Below are positions 27,513 to 38,017 of a stretch of DNA of 64,000 bases, piece by piece. The DNA is from Parundibacterium terreum (GTDB taxonomy: Bacteria; Pseudomonadota; Gammaproteobacteria; Burkholderiales; Burkholderiaceae_D): NCBI RefSeq assembly GCF_014636315.1, contig NZ_BMED01000002.1, forward strand, positions 186,001-250,000, in the 5' to 3' direction. The first letter of the stretch is position 1. Each line of letters starts with the position of its first letter. The translations under genes and the position numbers were made by a program. The notes under the pieces were generated by a model, which was not told the origin of the DNA, did no database searches, and worked only from the letters and a program-made list of their open reading frames with translations.

Positions 27513-29828
27513 ATGAGTGAACAAGCAAATTTATTCGACCAGGCACCACCTCCTCCGCCGGAAGGTGAAACGCTGACGCTAGCCAGCTTTGCCGAACGCG
27601 CCTACCTGGATTATGCAATCTCGGTCGTCAAGGGTCGTGCACTGCCGGACGTCTGCGACGGCCAGAAGCCGGTTCAACGCCGCATACTGTTCTCGATGAA
27701 CGAACTGGGCCTGAATTCAGCCGCCAAACCACGCAAATCGGCGACTGTCGTCGGTGACGTACTCGGTAAATTGCATCCGCACGGCGATCAGTCTGTGTAT
27801 GACGCGATGGTCCGGATGGCGCAGAACTTTTCCTTGCGCTACCCGTTGATCGACGGCCAGGGTAACTTCGGTTCACGCGATGGCGACGGCGCTGCGGCGA
27901 TGCGGTACACCGAAGCGCGGCTGACACCTATTTCCAAGCTGCTGCTGGACGAGATCGACCAGGGCACGGTGGATTTCCAGCCCAACTACGACGGCTCCTC
28001 CGAGGAGCCCAGCCTGTTGCCGGGCCGTCTGCCATTTGTGCTGCTGAACGGCGCATCCGGCATTGCCGTCGGCATGGCGACTGAAATCCCTTCGCACAAC
28101 CTGACGGAAGTAGCCAAGGCCGCGGTAACGCTGATACGCAACCCCAATCTGACGCATGCCGAACTGATGGCTATTATGCCGGGGCCGGACTTCCCGGGCG
28201 GCGGCCAAATTATCACACCGGCGTCTGCGATTACAGAGATCTATGCCAACGGACGCGGCAGCATGAAGGTACGCGCACGCTGGAAGATAGAAGAACTGGC
28301 GCGCGGCCAATGGCAAGCCGTGATCACCGAACTGCCGCATGGCACTTCTTCTCAGAAAATCCTGGAAGAGATCGAGGAAATCACCAATCCGAAGATCAAG
28401 CTGGGCAAAAAATCCCTGTCGCCGGAACAGATTGCACTGAAACAATCGGTGCTGTCGGTGCTGGATGCAGTACGCGATGAGTCCGGCAAGGACGCACCGG
28501 TACGCCTGGTATTGGAACCGAAATCCAAGAACCAGGACCAGACCGAATTCATGCAGATGCTGCTGGCGCATACCTCGCTGGAAACTAGTGCCTCCATTAA
28601 CCTGGTGATGATAGGCGGCGATGGCCGCCCACGCCAGAAAGGCTTGCTGGAAATACTGAGCGAGTGGATCAGCTTCCGCTTCACCACCGTCACCCGTCGC
28701 ACGCAGTTCAGGCTGAAGAAGGTCGATGACCGTATTCATATCCTGGAAGGCCGCGAAGCCGTCCTGCTGAATATCGACAAGGTGATCAAGATCATCCGTG
28801 AGTCCGACGAACCGAAGCCCGCGCTGATGCAGGCGTTCAAGCTGTCGGACAGGCAGGCGGAAGACATCCTGGAAATCCGCTTGCGCCAATTGGCAAGGCT
28901 GGAATCTATCAAGATTCAGCAAGAGTTGGCTGAGCTGCGCAATGAAAAATCCGGCCTGCACGATTTGCTGGACAATCCGGCATCGATGAAAAAACTGATC
29001 ATCAAGGAAATCGAAGCCGATTCCAAGCAATATGGCGATGCGCGCCGTACGCTGATAGAAGAAGCGCAGCGTGCGTCGATGGAGCAGAAAGTTATCGATG
29101 AGCCGGTCACTGTCGTGATCTCGCAAAAAGGCTGGGTACGCGCCAGGACTGGCCACAGCCATGATGCCGCCCAGTTCACGTTTAAACCGGGCGACAGCCT
29201 GTATGGCACGTTTGAATGCCGCACCGTAGACCAGATGCTGGTATTCGGCTCCAACGGCCGTGTGTACTCGGTCGCGGTCTCGGCCTTGCCGGGCGCACGC
29301 GGTGACGGTGTGCCGGTGACGACCCTGATCGACCTCGCCAGCGGCACCCGCATCCTGCATTATTTTGCGGGCGCAGCCGACACTGCACTGCTGCTGGCCT
29401 CCAGCGCCGGCTACGGCTTTACAGCTAAGGTAGCGGACATGACAGGCCGCATGAAAGCCGGCAAGGCCTTCATGACGCTGGAAGATGGCGACGAACCGCT
29501 GCCGCCATCCATCGTGACCGAGGATGCCAGCGCGATAGCCTGCCTGTCCGAGAAAGGCCGCCTGCTGGTGTTCGGCCTGACGGAGATCAAGCAGCTTTCT
29601 AGCGGTGGCCGCGGTGTGATCCTGATGGAGCTGGAAGACAAGGAAAAACTGCTGGCATCGCAGGCAATCAGCCAGAAAGGCGTACGCGTGACCGGTGTAG
29701 GCCGCGCAGCCAAGGTACAGGATATCAACCTGAGTGCCGCTGCACTTGGCGTGCATATCGGCAAGCGTGCCCGTAAAGGCAAGGTCCTGGAAGCCAAACT
29801 GAAACCGACCGGCATTACCCGTATCTAA
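27513..29828 (+). CDS. parC: DNA topoisomerase IV subunit A
   Basis: The DNA-cleaving subunit. In 771 residues it has the winged-helix region [19 protein letters not shown], the quinolone-region helix [18 protein letters not shown] and the catalytic Tyr132 in [11 protein letters not shown]. The C-terminal beta-propeller lacks a clear gyrase GyrA box, as expected for ParC. It forms an operon with parE and ends at a strong terminator. Confidence 0.95.
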   Translation: MSEQANLFDQAPPPPPEGETLTLASFAERAYLDYAISVVKGRALPDVCDGQKPVQRRILFSMNELGLNSAAKPRKSATVVGDVLGKLHPHGDQSVYDAMVRMAQNFSLRYPLIDGQGNFGSRDGDGAAAMRYTEARLTPISKLLLDEIDQGTVDFQPNYDGSSEEPSLLPGRLPFVLLNGASGIAVGMATEIPSHNLTEVAKAAVTLIRNPNLTHAELMAIMPGPDFPGGGQIITPASAITEIYANGRGSMKVRARWKIEELARGQWQAVITELPHGTSSQKILEEIEEITNPKIKLGKKSLSPEQIALKQSVLSVLDAVRDESGKDAPVRLVLEPKSKNQDQTEFMQMLLAHTSLETSASINLVMIGGDGRPRQKGLLEILSEWISFRFTTVTRRTQFRLKKVDDRIHILEGREAVLLNIDKVIKIIRESDEPKPALMQAFKLSDRQAEDILEIRLRQLARLESIKIQQELAELRNEKSGLHDLLDNPASMKKLIIKEIEADSKQYGDARRTLIEEAQRASMEQKVIDEPVTVVISQKGWVRARTGHSHDAAQFTFKPGDSLYGTFECRTVDQMLVFGSNGRVYSVAVSALPGARGDGVPVTTLIDLASGTRILHYFAGAADTALLLASSAGYGFTAKVADMTGRMKAGKAFMTLEDGDEPLPPSIVTEDASAIACLSEKGRLLVFGLTEIKQLSSGGRGVILMELEDKEKLLASQAISQKGVRVTGVGRAAKVQDINLSAAALGVHIGKRARKGKVLEAKLKPTGITRI

Positions 29829-29842
29829 GAAATACGCTGAAT

Positions 29843-29881
29843 AAAAAAGCGCGCACAACAAATGTTGTGCGCGCTTTTTTT
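29843..29881. terminator. Bidirectional terminator after parC
   Basis: An 18-bp perfect stem (A-run, GCGCGCACAACA paired with TGTTGTGCGCGC, T-run) with a two-base loop. It can also serve the converging gene at 29944. Confidence 0.95.
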
Positions 29882-29943
29882 ATCTAACTCAAGGAATTAA
29901 AGCGGGGATCAAAGCGGAAAATCCATAGTCCGCGTTATCTGCA

Positions 29944-31611
29944 TCAAGTGCGATTGGTCTGCACCGACGCCAGCTCAATACGATTCCTGCCGCCCTGCTT
30001 GGCGCGGTAGAGTGCTTCGTCAGCCACGTCAAATAGCTCGTCGGCATCCAAAGTCACTTCCAGATCGGCGATCCCTGCCGAGAAGCTGACAGAAAAATCC
30101 CCCTGGTCGGCGTGCTGCTGTATTTTGTTGAATGCAATCCGTATCTGGTCCAGCACCTTGCGCGCCACAGCGGCAGACGTGTCCGGAAAAATAACAATGA
30201 ACTCTTCGCCGCCGTAGCGGCCGACGATATCGCTACGGCGCAAACGCTGGCGCAGCAAGCGCGACAGCGTGCGCAATACCTGGTCGCCAACCGGATGGCC
30301 GTAAGTATCATTGACGTTCTTGAAATTATCCAGATCCAGCATGGCCAGCGCCATAGGGCCGCCATTGCGGCTGGCAATCGACATCTCTGCCCCCAGTTCT
30401 TCCTTGATCGCAGTGTGGTTGTACAAACCGGTCAGGCCGTCCCGCATGATCAGCGAACGCAATGAACGATAGCGCTCTGCGCGGCTGGACAAGGCAGACA
30501 CCAGAAAGTCTGCTTCTATAGGCTTGGTCAGGAAATCATCGGCGCCGGATTGTATCGCTTCCAACTGCTTGCCCAGATCTCTCTCACTGGACAAGAAGAC
30601 GATGGGCACATCCAGGTAGGAATTATCCTGGCGTATGATCTTCGCCAGTTCGATACCATTGCACATCGGCATATACACATCCAACAGCAACAGCTCGGGA
30701 CGAAAATCCGTCATCACCTTCAGAAGCTGGCTAGGATCGTTCAGCAGCTTCACACTCATGCCGGCACTGCGCAGCACGGTGCCGTAATACTCGGAAGTCA
30801 CGGCATCATCGTCTATTACCAGTACGCGATAGCCTTTGGGCTCTTCCCTGCCGATTACTGCGTCTATCCTGTCGGTCAACGCGACAATATCGATAGGCTT
30901 GGTGAAATAGCCGTCACCGCCGGCGCGTACGGCAAGCAGGCGGCTTTCAAAACTGCTGGTATTGGAAACAAAGATAGTCAGGAACTTCAGGCGGCTCATT
31001 TTCTTGATGCGCGCAATCTCTTCCACGCCGGCCATCTTGCCTTCGGGGAAACCAAGTTCTATCACCACGACATCCGGCTTCCTGCTGGCGATCGCCACTG
31101 CAAGCTGTTTCAGCGCATTAATGCGCACCACTTCATAGGCAAAGTGTTCCAGTTGCAAGGTAATTGCTTCGGTCAGCGCCTGGTCATCGTCCACCAAATA
31201 AATCAGGCGAGGTCTTGTGCCCTCACCCAGTTCATCCGCGTATTCATCGCTGTCTATCGAAGCAGGTTTGTTTTCCGCAGTTTTGATGGTGTCGGCAAAA
31301 TATTTTCGCAGATCACCCGCATATTGGCTCAGGCTGGTCTTGGCCCAGGTTTCGCCATTGAACAGCGGCTTCAGGCGGCCTTCGAATTCACGCGCCTGGG
31401 TACCCACTTCCGGAAAGCCGAAAGTGCCGGCAGAACCTGCCATCGTATGCAGCAGCCTGTGCAGCAAGGCCAGGTGTTCCTTGTTTTCAGGCTCTTGCAG
31501 GAACAGGCCAAGGGCGTCATCCATCTCCTGCAACCGGGAAGGGAGTTTGGCCAGGAAGACGGCCTCCAGCGCACGCAGCTTTTCTTGCAAGCTATCGTTC
31601 TTGTCGCTCAT
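29944..31611 (-). CDS. Hpt-REC-REC-GGDEF signalling protein (diguanylate cyclase)
   Basis: 555 residues in four modules. An Hpt domain (about 10-110) has His55 in LLHTMAGSAG. The first receiver (about 134-255) has LVDDDQ and FTKP, but Glu185 (VVVIELGFPE) replaces the phosphorylated Asp. The second receiver (about 262-380) is intact, with Asp311 in LLLLDVYMP and FLTKP. The GGDEF domain (about 390-550) has RYGGEEF at 465-471 and the RRSD inhibitory site (458-461) five residues before GGEEF. It should make cyclic di-GMP under phosphorelay control with product inhibition. It starts directly after the stop of the lone receiver gene upstream, so the two are one operon. Confidence 0.93.
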   Translation of the reverse strand: MSDKNDSLQEKLRALEAVFLAKLPSRLQEMDDALGLFLQEPENKEHLALLHRLLHTMAGSAGTFGFPEVGTQAREFEGRLKPLFNGETWAKTSLSQYAGDLRKYFADTIKTAENKPASIDSDEYADELGEGTRPRLIYLVDDDQALTEAITLQLEHFAYEVVRINALKQLAVAIASRKPDVVVIELGFPEGKMAGVEEIARIKKMSRLKFLTIFVSNTSSFESRLLAVRAGGDGYFTKPIDIVALTDRIDAVIGREEPKGYRVLVIDDDAVTSEYYGTVLRSAGMSVKLLNDPSQLLKVMTDFRPELLLLDVYMPMCNGIELAKIIRQDNSYLDVPIVFLSSERDLGKQLEAIQSGADDFLTKPIEADFLVSALSSRAERYRSLRSLIMRDGLTGLYNHTAIKEELGAEMSIASRNGGPMALAMLDLDNFKNVNDTYGHPVGDQVLRTLSRLLRQRLRRSDIVGRYGGEEFIVIFPDTSAAVARKVLDQIRIAFNKIQQHADQGDFSVSFSAGIADLEVTLDADELFDVADEALYRAKQGGRNRIELASVQTNRT

Positions 31612-32004
31612 TTAGTGCCCCTGGCTCCAAAGCTCACGCACCTGTTCGGACAACTCCATAGGATCGAAGGGCTTGGCAATCACGCCTATGGCACCCAAAG
31701 ACTTGTAATAAGCAAGCTCACCTGCCTGCACCTTGGCGGTCATGAAGATGACCGGTGTCGTCGCCGTCGCGGGCAACTGGCGCAACTCCGATAAGGTCGT
31801 CGGACCGTCCATATTCGGCATCATCACATCCAGCAGCAGCAAATCCGGTGCACAACCGGACTTCACCGCTTCCAGCGCTTCCACGCCGGAACTGCAGGTC
31901 TTCAGCGTAAACCCGCCAACCACCTCCAAAGCGATCTGGGCAACCGTCTGTATGTCCGGATCATCTTCTACATACAATATGTTGGCTACAGGTATCCCAC
32001 TCAT
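31612..32004 (-). CDS. Single-domain response regulator
   Basis: 130 residues, CheY-like. The start at 32004 follows an AGGGAAG site; an upstream in-frame start adds seven residues. The acidic pair is in LYVEDDPD, the phospho-acceptor Asp59 in DLLLLDVMMPNMDG, the Thr in IFMTAK and the Lys in AKPFDP. With no output domain it probably passes phosphate to, or takes it from, the Hpt domain of the neighbouring diguanylate cyclase, whose gene begins at the very next base. Confidence 0.93.
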   Translation of the reverse strand: MSGIPVANILYVEDDPDIQTVAQIALEVVGGFTLKTCSSGVEALEAVKSGCAPDLLLLDVMMPNMDGPTTLSELRQLPATATTPVIFMTAKVQAGELAYYKSLGAIGVIAKPFDPMELSEQVRELWSQGH

Positions 32005-32205
32005 TATGCTTCCCTCATTCTTCAAGCTGGAATCAGTCCGCTATCAAATGATCTGCGGCTTTTATCGTTATTTTTGGGCTTAGCCCATTTTGTGATTATA
32101 TTTGCAAGTCAATTATCTAAGTAAAAATTTTCCATCCTTTTTAATATTTCTTTATGGCAATTTATACTAATTCCACCGCAATGGCAAAGCTTCCGCCTGC
32201 GCCCA

Positions 32206-32655
32206 TCAAGGCTTGATATACGCATAGCCCTGCTGCTGCAGCTTGATAATTTCCACGATACCCGCGGGCACATAAGAAATGGAGGGCGCCATGTCTTCCT
32301 TGCGCAGTTTCTGCGCTGCCATCGTGTTCTCGCATGCCGCAATCTTGACCTTGGCCTGCAATGCCTCCTGCAGACGATTGCCCACCGGCGTATCGAATTT
32401 CAGCATGCTGATCCCGGGCCCGTAAGCGACGATTTCTATATCGACATTCGCAGCGCCCAACGCAGCCTGGATATTTTTCACATTATTGAGTGTCAGGTTC
32501 CATTTGCCTTCGTCATTGTCGCTAACCTGGAAGACCACCTTGCTCCGTCCAGACACATTAGCTACCGTTCCCGCAGCCGGTTCTGGCCCGGCCGCATAGC
32601 CCGGCAGGCACACCAATCCGTTAAACAAAAATAACACTGCCAATACATATTTCAT
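32206..32655 (-). CDS. Exported DsrE-like protein
   Basis: The start at 32655 follows AGGAGAC and opens a signal peptide (MKYVLAVLFLFNGLVCLPGY, cleavage near YAA). The mature part has VVFQVSDNDEGKWNLTLNNV, the VDIEIVAYGPGISML strand and a Cys in KIAACENTM, as in periplasmic members of the DsrE/COG1416 family. A sulfur-transfer role is possible, with the Cys as candidate site, but unproven. 149 residues. It lies 58 bases after the large DUF748 gene on the same strand and may share its transcript. Confidence 0.8.
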   Translation of the reverse strand: MKYVLAVLFLFNGLVCLPGYAAGPEPAAGTVANVSGRSKVVFQVSDNDEGKWNLTLNNVKNIQAALGAANVDIEIVAYGPGISMLKFDTPVGNRLQEALQAKVKIAACENTMAAQKLRKEDMAPSISYVPAGIVEIIKLQQQGYAYIKP

Positions 32656-32713
32656 CGCCTGTCTCCTGGTATGCCGTGACGTCACTCTCGTGACCATTAA
32701 TCGAATTGCAAAC

Positions 32714-35700
32714 TCATTTCAGCGAGAAATCCACTCTCGTCGTCGCACCTTTATCCTTGATGCCCTCCGCCGTCAGCCTAGGAGCTATCAGGAATAGCCT
32801 GTCCTTGCCGACCTCGCCTTTTTGTTCCAGATAATCACGTACCATATCGGCGCGCGCCTGTGCCAGCGCCCGCAACGCATCGGGTGTCACTACGGTGTTG
32901 CTGAGAATGAGTTTTTCCGCCTCTTCGGTTGGCAGCGTTTTGGCAATACCGATGACATTGCGAGGCTTGGTAAATTTTTCTGCGGAATAGACTTCTTCCA
33001 TATATTTCTTGCGGTCTGCATCATCCAGGCTCACTTCATCCGGGGCGGCCGGCACACCCTGTGTACCCGCTGCGCCCGCACGGCGCAGATCCTTCAGCTT
33101 CAGCGCCTTCATTTTTTTTGCGAGGCTTTCGCGGCGCAAGCCTTCCGTATCGGTAGCAGGATCAACCCGGCCTATGATGTCGAGTTTCAGGCCGGAGCGG
33201 TTCTTAAGCGCCTTGGCCAAGTTGTCCAGCTTGCTCATTGATTCCGCCGCCAGCAGGCTCTGGCCGGGCTTGAATTCTATATACGACAATTCCTCACCGC
33301 CACCACCGAAAGCCGATGCCAGCAGAGAAAACGGTGCAGTGACTGCCTTCGTAATCAGGTTGACGAAGACCTTGAAGATCACACCGCCGATGGAGAACTG
33401 CGGATCCGACAGCGAGCCCGACACAGGCAGGTTAACCGAGATCTGGCCATTATTGTCGCGCAGCAATGCAACCGCCAGCAAGACCGGCAGCTTGGTTGCG
33501 TCCGGGCTGTCTATCCTGTCGCCAAAGGTCAATTGATCAATACGGACATCGTTGACCGCCTGCAGGTTCTGGTTTTCTACGTGGTAGGCCACCTGCATCG
33601 TCAGCTTGCCCTTTTCTATCGCGTAGCCTGCGTATTTGGCCGCGTAAGGCGTCAGGCGCGTCAGCTCCACGCCATTGGCGCTGCCCTTGATATCGAGGAA
33701 CAAGGGCTTCGCCAAGGGGTTCAGCGTGCCGGAAATCAGCAAGGGGGCATCGTTATCTATCTTGCCCGACAAATCGATCGCCGCAGCCTGCGGATTGTCC
33801 GATGCGATAGCGCCTATGCTACCGCCCAGGCCGGTCAGGTTGGCGCTATAGTTGGGTTTGACAAAGTTGTCGGTAAAGTTGATATTGCCGCCTTTGATGA
33901 CGGTCTGCGCAATACGGATGATGGCCGGTTTGCCACTTGGCGCGGCGGGAGCAGTGCTAGCCACATTTGCCGTCTGCTTGGCACTGCTGCCTGAGATGAC
34001 CAGGCCGCCGTCTTCGATCTTGGCATCGGTCTTTTTGTCTACCGGCGTAGCAGTCGCCGCATCGGCTGCTGCTGCAGCGGCCTCAGCCTTGGAGGCAAAG
34101 ATATTTTGCAGGTTCAGCCGCCCCTTGTCAGACAGAATTGCGCGTGCATAAAAATCGCTAAGCGTCAGTTTTTTCAAACTGATCTGTGGCTGCTCGGCGG
34201 TGATCTTTGCATTGATGCCGTCCAGGTCGATTGATTTCCATTCCAGGAAATCATCGCTAGCACCGTTTTCCAGCAAGTGGAAATTGGCCAGCTTCAGCAT
34301 GCCGTCGTAGGCAATCTGCCGGCTTGCTTCCATAGGATTGGAGATATTCAACTTGCCCTTGATACTTGCCTGCCCCCTGGTCAGTGAAGCATTCATGTAT
34401 TGGGAAAAATAGGGGTAGAAACTCGCCACCGGCAAATCTTGTCCGTCCAGATCCAGCTTGACTGCTTTCAAGCCGGCGGCCGTGCTGCCCTTGATCGCCA
34501 GCTTGCCCTTACGGTTGATCGAAGCCTGCAGCGCGACCGTCATAGGCGTGGCCAGGTCGCCGCTGACGGTCTCGATGTCCAGCTTGATACCCTCCATTTT
34601 GACGGCCACCGCAGGACTGGCGGACTCATCCGCAAACGCTATCGCTGCATCAGTGAAGGCAATTTTTTGTATGCTGCTCTTCCAGCTCGCGTTGGTAGCG
34701 GTATGTGCAGTGCTATTTTCAGCGGCGTTTGCCGGATTTGCGGAGGATGCAGAGGCAGGCTTGCTTGCTACCATCTTTTGCAAGTTGATCTGGCCCTGCT
34801 GGTCACGCCGTACATCCGCCTTCATGCCGTCAAACAAGACATTGCCCAGCTTGATGCTGCGCGCTTCCGTATCCAGGCTCAGCTTGTCGATGGAAAAGGC
34901 CTTTACCGTAACTTCACCGTCCGGTTTGCCGCTCTTGCCCTTAGGCGACAGCTTGAAGTCGCTGATGCTTGCGCTTAAGTCATCTAGCTTGAATTGCCCA
35001 GGTGTAGAACTAAGCGCAGATTTGATCTTCACCAGGCCGCTCAGACTCGCCGCCAGCGACTTGCTGATATAGGGCTGGTAGTTATCTAGGGCAATGGCTT
35101 GCAGCTCAGCCTTTCCGCTTACCGACTTTACCATCGGCTGGAGCTCGCCCTGGAAGCTCAATACCTCATCGTGCTCGCCATTCGCGGTAAAAGCGATGCT
35201 GGCCGGTTTGGCATCGGCCTGCGTGGATAACTGTTTCGCATTGATCGCGATATTCTTCAGTGTCAACTCTTGCGTCGGCGTTGCATTGGCCGCATCCGAC
35301 CAATGCACAATACCTTTTTGCAGCACGAGTTCACTCAACAAGCTCAGTGGCAAAGGTGCTGCAGCGGCTGCACTGGCAGCAGGTTTGGAAGCGTCAACAG
35401 CCACGGCTTCCGTCCTTACCGCAGCGCTCGCAGCAGGGGCCGCCGGTTTCGCTGCCAGGCCGGCCCAGTTTAATTCGCCTTTGCCATCCAACGCCAGCCA
35501 CACCTCCGGCCCAACAAACAATAGCTTGTCGATGGCAGCGGCACCGCTGAAGATATTCACTTGACGGATATGCGTGGAAATTGATTCTGCGCGCAGCAGT
35601 GGCGCAGCATTCTTGTCGTTGATGGCCAGGCTCTTCAGGCTGACGTCTCCCGACAATAACAGTTCCGGATGCTCTTTTTTGCGGGAAAACACCAGATCCA

Positions 35701-36505
35701 GCTTGGTCGTCAGCTTGGCGCTTTGCAACTGCACCGGCAAAGGCACCGGAAAATAGGCGACATAGCTCGCCAGATCCAGTTGCTCGACATCCAGCGCCAG
35801 CGCAGTATCCAGCGTGGAATCAAAAGGCTTGGTCCTCCCCTTCAACGAGAACGGCGTGCCGTTCACCCTGGCAGAAACAAACGGCGACACGTAAGTCGTC
35901 ACCGACGAAGGAAAGTTAGACAGGAAAGGCAGGGCCATTTGCAAGGCCTCCACTTTCACATGCTGCTGCACCACCTTGTCGTCAAACTGTATGCCGCCAT
36001 CCTGTAACTGTATGTTGGCCAGAGAAAAACGTAATGGCGGCGCATCGCTCTTGGGCATGGCGGCAATACGGTCGATGATATCGGAAAAATTGTAGCGGCC
36101 AACTCCGTCGCCGGATATCCTGACGATATGCACAAAGGGTGACACCAGCTTGATCTCATCCATCACCAACGCTTGCCGGAATACGGACGACAGGGACAAA
36201 TTCATCACCGCCGACTTCACCGTCACCATGGGCGTAGTCTGGTCGGGCTCAAACAGGCTGATGTCATTTGCCGTCAACGCCAACTGCAGCGGAGAAAAGC
36301 GCAGCTCGCCTATGCTCAGCTTGCGCCCGAGTTGCTGCTGCACCTGTTCAGTGGCAATCTGATTCACAAAATGCGGAACAGCCAGCCAGCTTATGGCGAC
36401 CAATGCAATGAAAGCAATCAGCAAACCCAGGCCCCAGCGGCGTACACGTTGATGTTTCAGCACAGAGCCGAATTTGTCTTTAATGGTTGGAGCGGGAGCT
36501 TGCAA
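32714..36505 (-). CDS. DUF748 (AsmA-like) envelope protein with OmpA-like tail
   Basis: 1263 residues. The start is TTG at 36505, supported by a GAGGAAA site 5-6 bases upstream; the nearby ATG is out of frame. An N-terminal membrane anchor (about 23-45, WGLGLLIAFIALVAISWLAV) is followed by long repetitive beta-rich sequence typical of DUF748 and AsmA-like proteins, which probably bridge the envelope. Two Ala/Pro-rich linkers occur near residues 350-380 and 800-850. The C-terminal part (about 1080-1260) includes an OmpA-like stretch (LKNRSGLKLDIIGRVDP). By family analogy a role in outer-membrane lipid or assembly homeostasis is likely. Confidence 0.85.
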   Translation of the reverse strand: MQAPAPTIKDKFGSVLKHQRVRRWGLGLLIAFIALVAISWLAVPHFVNQIATEQVQQQLGRKLSIGELRFSPLQLALTANDISLFEPDQTTPMVTVKSAVMNLSLSSVFRQALVMDEIKLVSPFVHIVRISGDGVGRYNFSDIIDRIAAMPKSDAPPLRFSLANIQLQDGGIQFDDKVVQQHVKVEALQMALPFLSNFPSSVTTYVSPFVSARVNGTPFSLKGRTKPFDSTLDTALALDVEQLDLASYVAYFPVPLPVQLQSAKLTTKLDLVFSRKKEHPELLLSGDVSLKSLAINDKNAAPLLRAESISTHIRQVNIFSGAAAIDKLLFVGPEVWLALDGKGELNWAGLAAKPAAPAASAAVRTEAVAVDASKPAASAAAAAPLPLSLLSELVLQKGIVHWSDAANATPTQELTLKNIAINAKQLSTQADAKPASIAFTANGEHDEVLSFQGELQPMVKSVSGKAELQAIALDNYQPYISKSLAASLSGLVKIKSALSSTPGQFKLDDLSASISDFKLSPKGKSGKPDGEVTVKAFSIDKLSLDTEARSIKLGNVLFDGMKADVRRDQQGQINLQKMVASKPASASSANPANAAENSTAHTATNASWKSSIQKIAFTDAAIAFADESASPAVAVKMEGIKLDIETVSGDLATPMTVALQASINRKGKLAIKGSTAAGLKAVKLDLDGQDLPVASFYPYFSQYMNASLTRGQASIKGKLNISNPMEASRQIAYDGMLKLANFHLLENGASDDFLEWKSIDLDGINAKITAEQPQISLKKLTLSDFYARAILSDKGRLNLQNIFASKAEAAAAAADAATATPVDKKTDAKIEDGGLVISGSSAKQTANVASTAPAAPSGKPAIIRIAQTVIKGGNINFTDNFVKPNYSANLTGLGGSIGAIASDNPQAAAIDLSGKIDNDAPLLISGTLNPLAKPLFLDIKGSANGVELTRLTPYAAKYAGYAIEKGKLTMQVAYHVENQNLQAVNDVRIDQLTFGDRIDSPDATKLPVLLAVALLRDNNGQISVNLPVSGSLSDPQFSIGGVIFKVFVNLITKAVTAPFSLLASAFGGGGEELSYIEFKPGQSLLAAESMSKLDNLAKALKNRSGLKLDIIGRVDPATDTEGLRRESLAKKMKALKLKDLRRAGAAGTQGVPAAPDEVSLDDADRKKYMEEVYSAEKFTKPRNVIGIAKTLPTEEAEKLILSNTVVTPDALRALAQARADMVRDYLEQKGEVGKDRLFLIAPRLTAEGIKDKGATTRVDFSLK

Positions 36506-36713
36506 AGGGTTTCCTCATTTTCTTTCCTACCGTACCCGCCTTGCGAGTGCGCAGATTAAACTGGTGACGCGCAAACACCGTGATGACTCAAACAGTGATG
36601 AGTCAGACAATATTTGCTAAAACAACAGTTTAATATCAATTTAGAAAATGATGAGATTTACAAAAGATATTTGACGAAATTTTTCTTTTTGACAATTGAA
36701 TGCCGCCAGGGGA

Positions 36714-36725
36714 GCGGTGCACCGC
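36714..36725. other. Short palindrome downstream of hutI
   Basis: GCGGTGCACCGC is a perfect 12-bp palindrome about 50 bases past the hutI stop, in the 267-base gap before the DUF748 gene start. No T-run follows on the minus strand, so an intrinsic terminator is not supported. The sequence CATCCTTAG is repeated twice nearer hutI. Confidence 0.3.
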
Positions 36726-36772
36726 GCTTTACTTAGTCATCGCGCGACGCGGTCCACATCCTTAGTACATCC

Positions 36773-38008
36773 TTAGACATACCTTGGCTGCCCGCCAAAT
36801 ACCGCCGTCTGGCAAGGATTGCCGCCTATCGCGTAGGCCAGGTCGCCCGGCCTGTCGATGGCCCATAAGGCAAAATCTGCCCGCTTGCCAATCTCCAGGC
36901 TGCCTATCTGATCCTGCAAACCCAGTGCCTGCGCCGCATGGCGCGTGGCGCCAGTCAAGGCTTCCAGCGGTGTCAGCCGGAACATCGTACAGGCCATGTT
37001 CATCGCCAGCAGCAAGGACGTCATTGGCGACGTGCCGGGATTGCAATCGGTGGAAATCGCTATCGGCACGCCAGCCGCGCGCAGTCCCGCTATCGGCGGC
37101 AATTTGGTCTCGCGCAAGAAGTAGTAGGCACCGGGCAGCAATACAGCGACTGTGCCGCTAGCGGCCATCGCCGCAATCCCCTGTTCCGACAAATATTCCA
37201 GATGATCCGCAGATAAACCCTGATAGCGCGCCGTCAATGCGGCACCGCCCTGGTCAGACAATTGTTCCGCGTGCAGCTTGACCGGTATGCCGTGGCGCTG
37301 TGCAGCCTGGAATACTTTTTCAGTCTGTGCAGCAGAAAAACCTATTTTTTCACAAAATGCATCCACCGCATCCACCAGGCCGTCGGCCAGCAAGGCCGGC
37401 AGCATCTGTTCGCACACCAGGCCCAGATAATCGTCAGCCCGGCCTGCATATTCCGCCGGCAAGGCATGCGCGCCAAGAAAAGTTGTTTTCACGCGCAAGG
37501 GAAAGTCGCGGCCTATCTGCCTGGCTACCCTGAGCATTTTCGCTTCGGTCTGCAAGTCCAGTCCGTAACCGGATTTGATCTCCAGTGTGGTCACGCCTTC
37601 GCGCAACAGATTGTTTATCCTGGGCAGGCTGGCCAGCATCAGCTCTTCTTCACTTGCATTGCGTGTCGCCCGCACCGTGGACAGGATGCCCCCACCCTTG
37701 CGCGCAATTTCTTCATAGGCGACACCATTCAAGCGTGCCTCGAACTCATCGCTGCGGTTGCCTGCATACACGATGTGGGTGTGGCAATCGACCAGGCCAG
37801 GCGTCAACCAGCAGACCTTGCCGTCATGCTGCACTTTCGCAGTGTAGGCCTGCGGCAGTTCTGAACGCGGCCCGAGCCAGGCAATGACGCCATCCTTCAC
37901 CGCGATTGCCGCATCGTGGATTTCTCCATAGCCCTGCCCACGCTGCATCGTCGCCAGATGCACATTCAGCCAGAGCGAATCCCAGGTTTCAGCCGCCGAT
38001 GTATTCAT
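36773..38008 (-). CDS. hutI: Imidazolonepropionase
   Basis: The third enzyme of histidine breakdown; it opens imidazolonepropionate to N-formimino-glutamate. The 411-residue amidohydrolase has the metal motif [19 protein letters not shown] near residue 75 and the later [21 protein letters not shown] and [11 protein letters not shown] motifs with metal-binding His and Asp. It is the last gene of hutU-H-D-I and starts 9 bases after the hutD stop. Confidence 0.97.
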   Translation of the reverse strand: MNTSAAETWDSLWLNVHLATMQRGQGYGEIHDAAIAVKDGVIAWLGPRSELPQAYTAKVQHDGKVCWLTPGLVDCHTHIVYAGNRSDEFEARLNGVAYEEIARKGGGILSTVRATRNASEEELMLASLPRINNLLREGVTTLEIKSGYGLDLQTEAKMLRVARQIGRDFPLRVKTTFLGAHALPAEYAGRADDYLGLVCEQMLPALLADGLVDAVDAFCEKIGFSAAQTEKVFQAAQRHGIPVKLHAEQLSDQGGAALTARYQGLSADHLEYLSEQGIAAMAASGTVAVLLPGAYYFLRETKLPPIAGLRAAGVPIAISTDCNPGTSPMTSLLLAMNMACTMFRLTPLEALTGATRHAAQALGLQDQIGSLEIGKRADFALWAIDRPGDLAYAIGGNPCQTAVFGGQPRYV

Positions 38009-38017
38009 GATTTTTGC

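Noticed and set aside
27873..29861. A 662-codon minus-strand ORF opposite parC
   Set aside because: Antisense shadow of a certain gene; no recognisable domain.
30550..31794. A 414-codon plus-strand ORF opposite the GGDEF protein gene
   Set aside because: Antisense shadow; it crosses the boundary of two certain genes.
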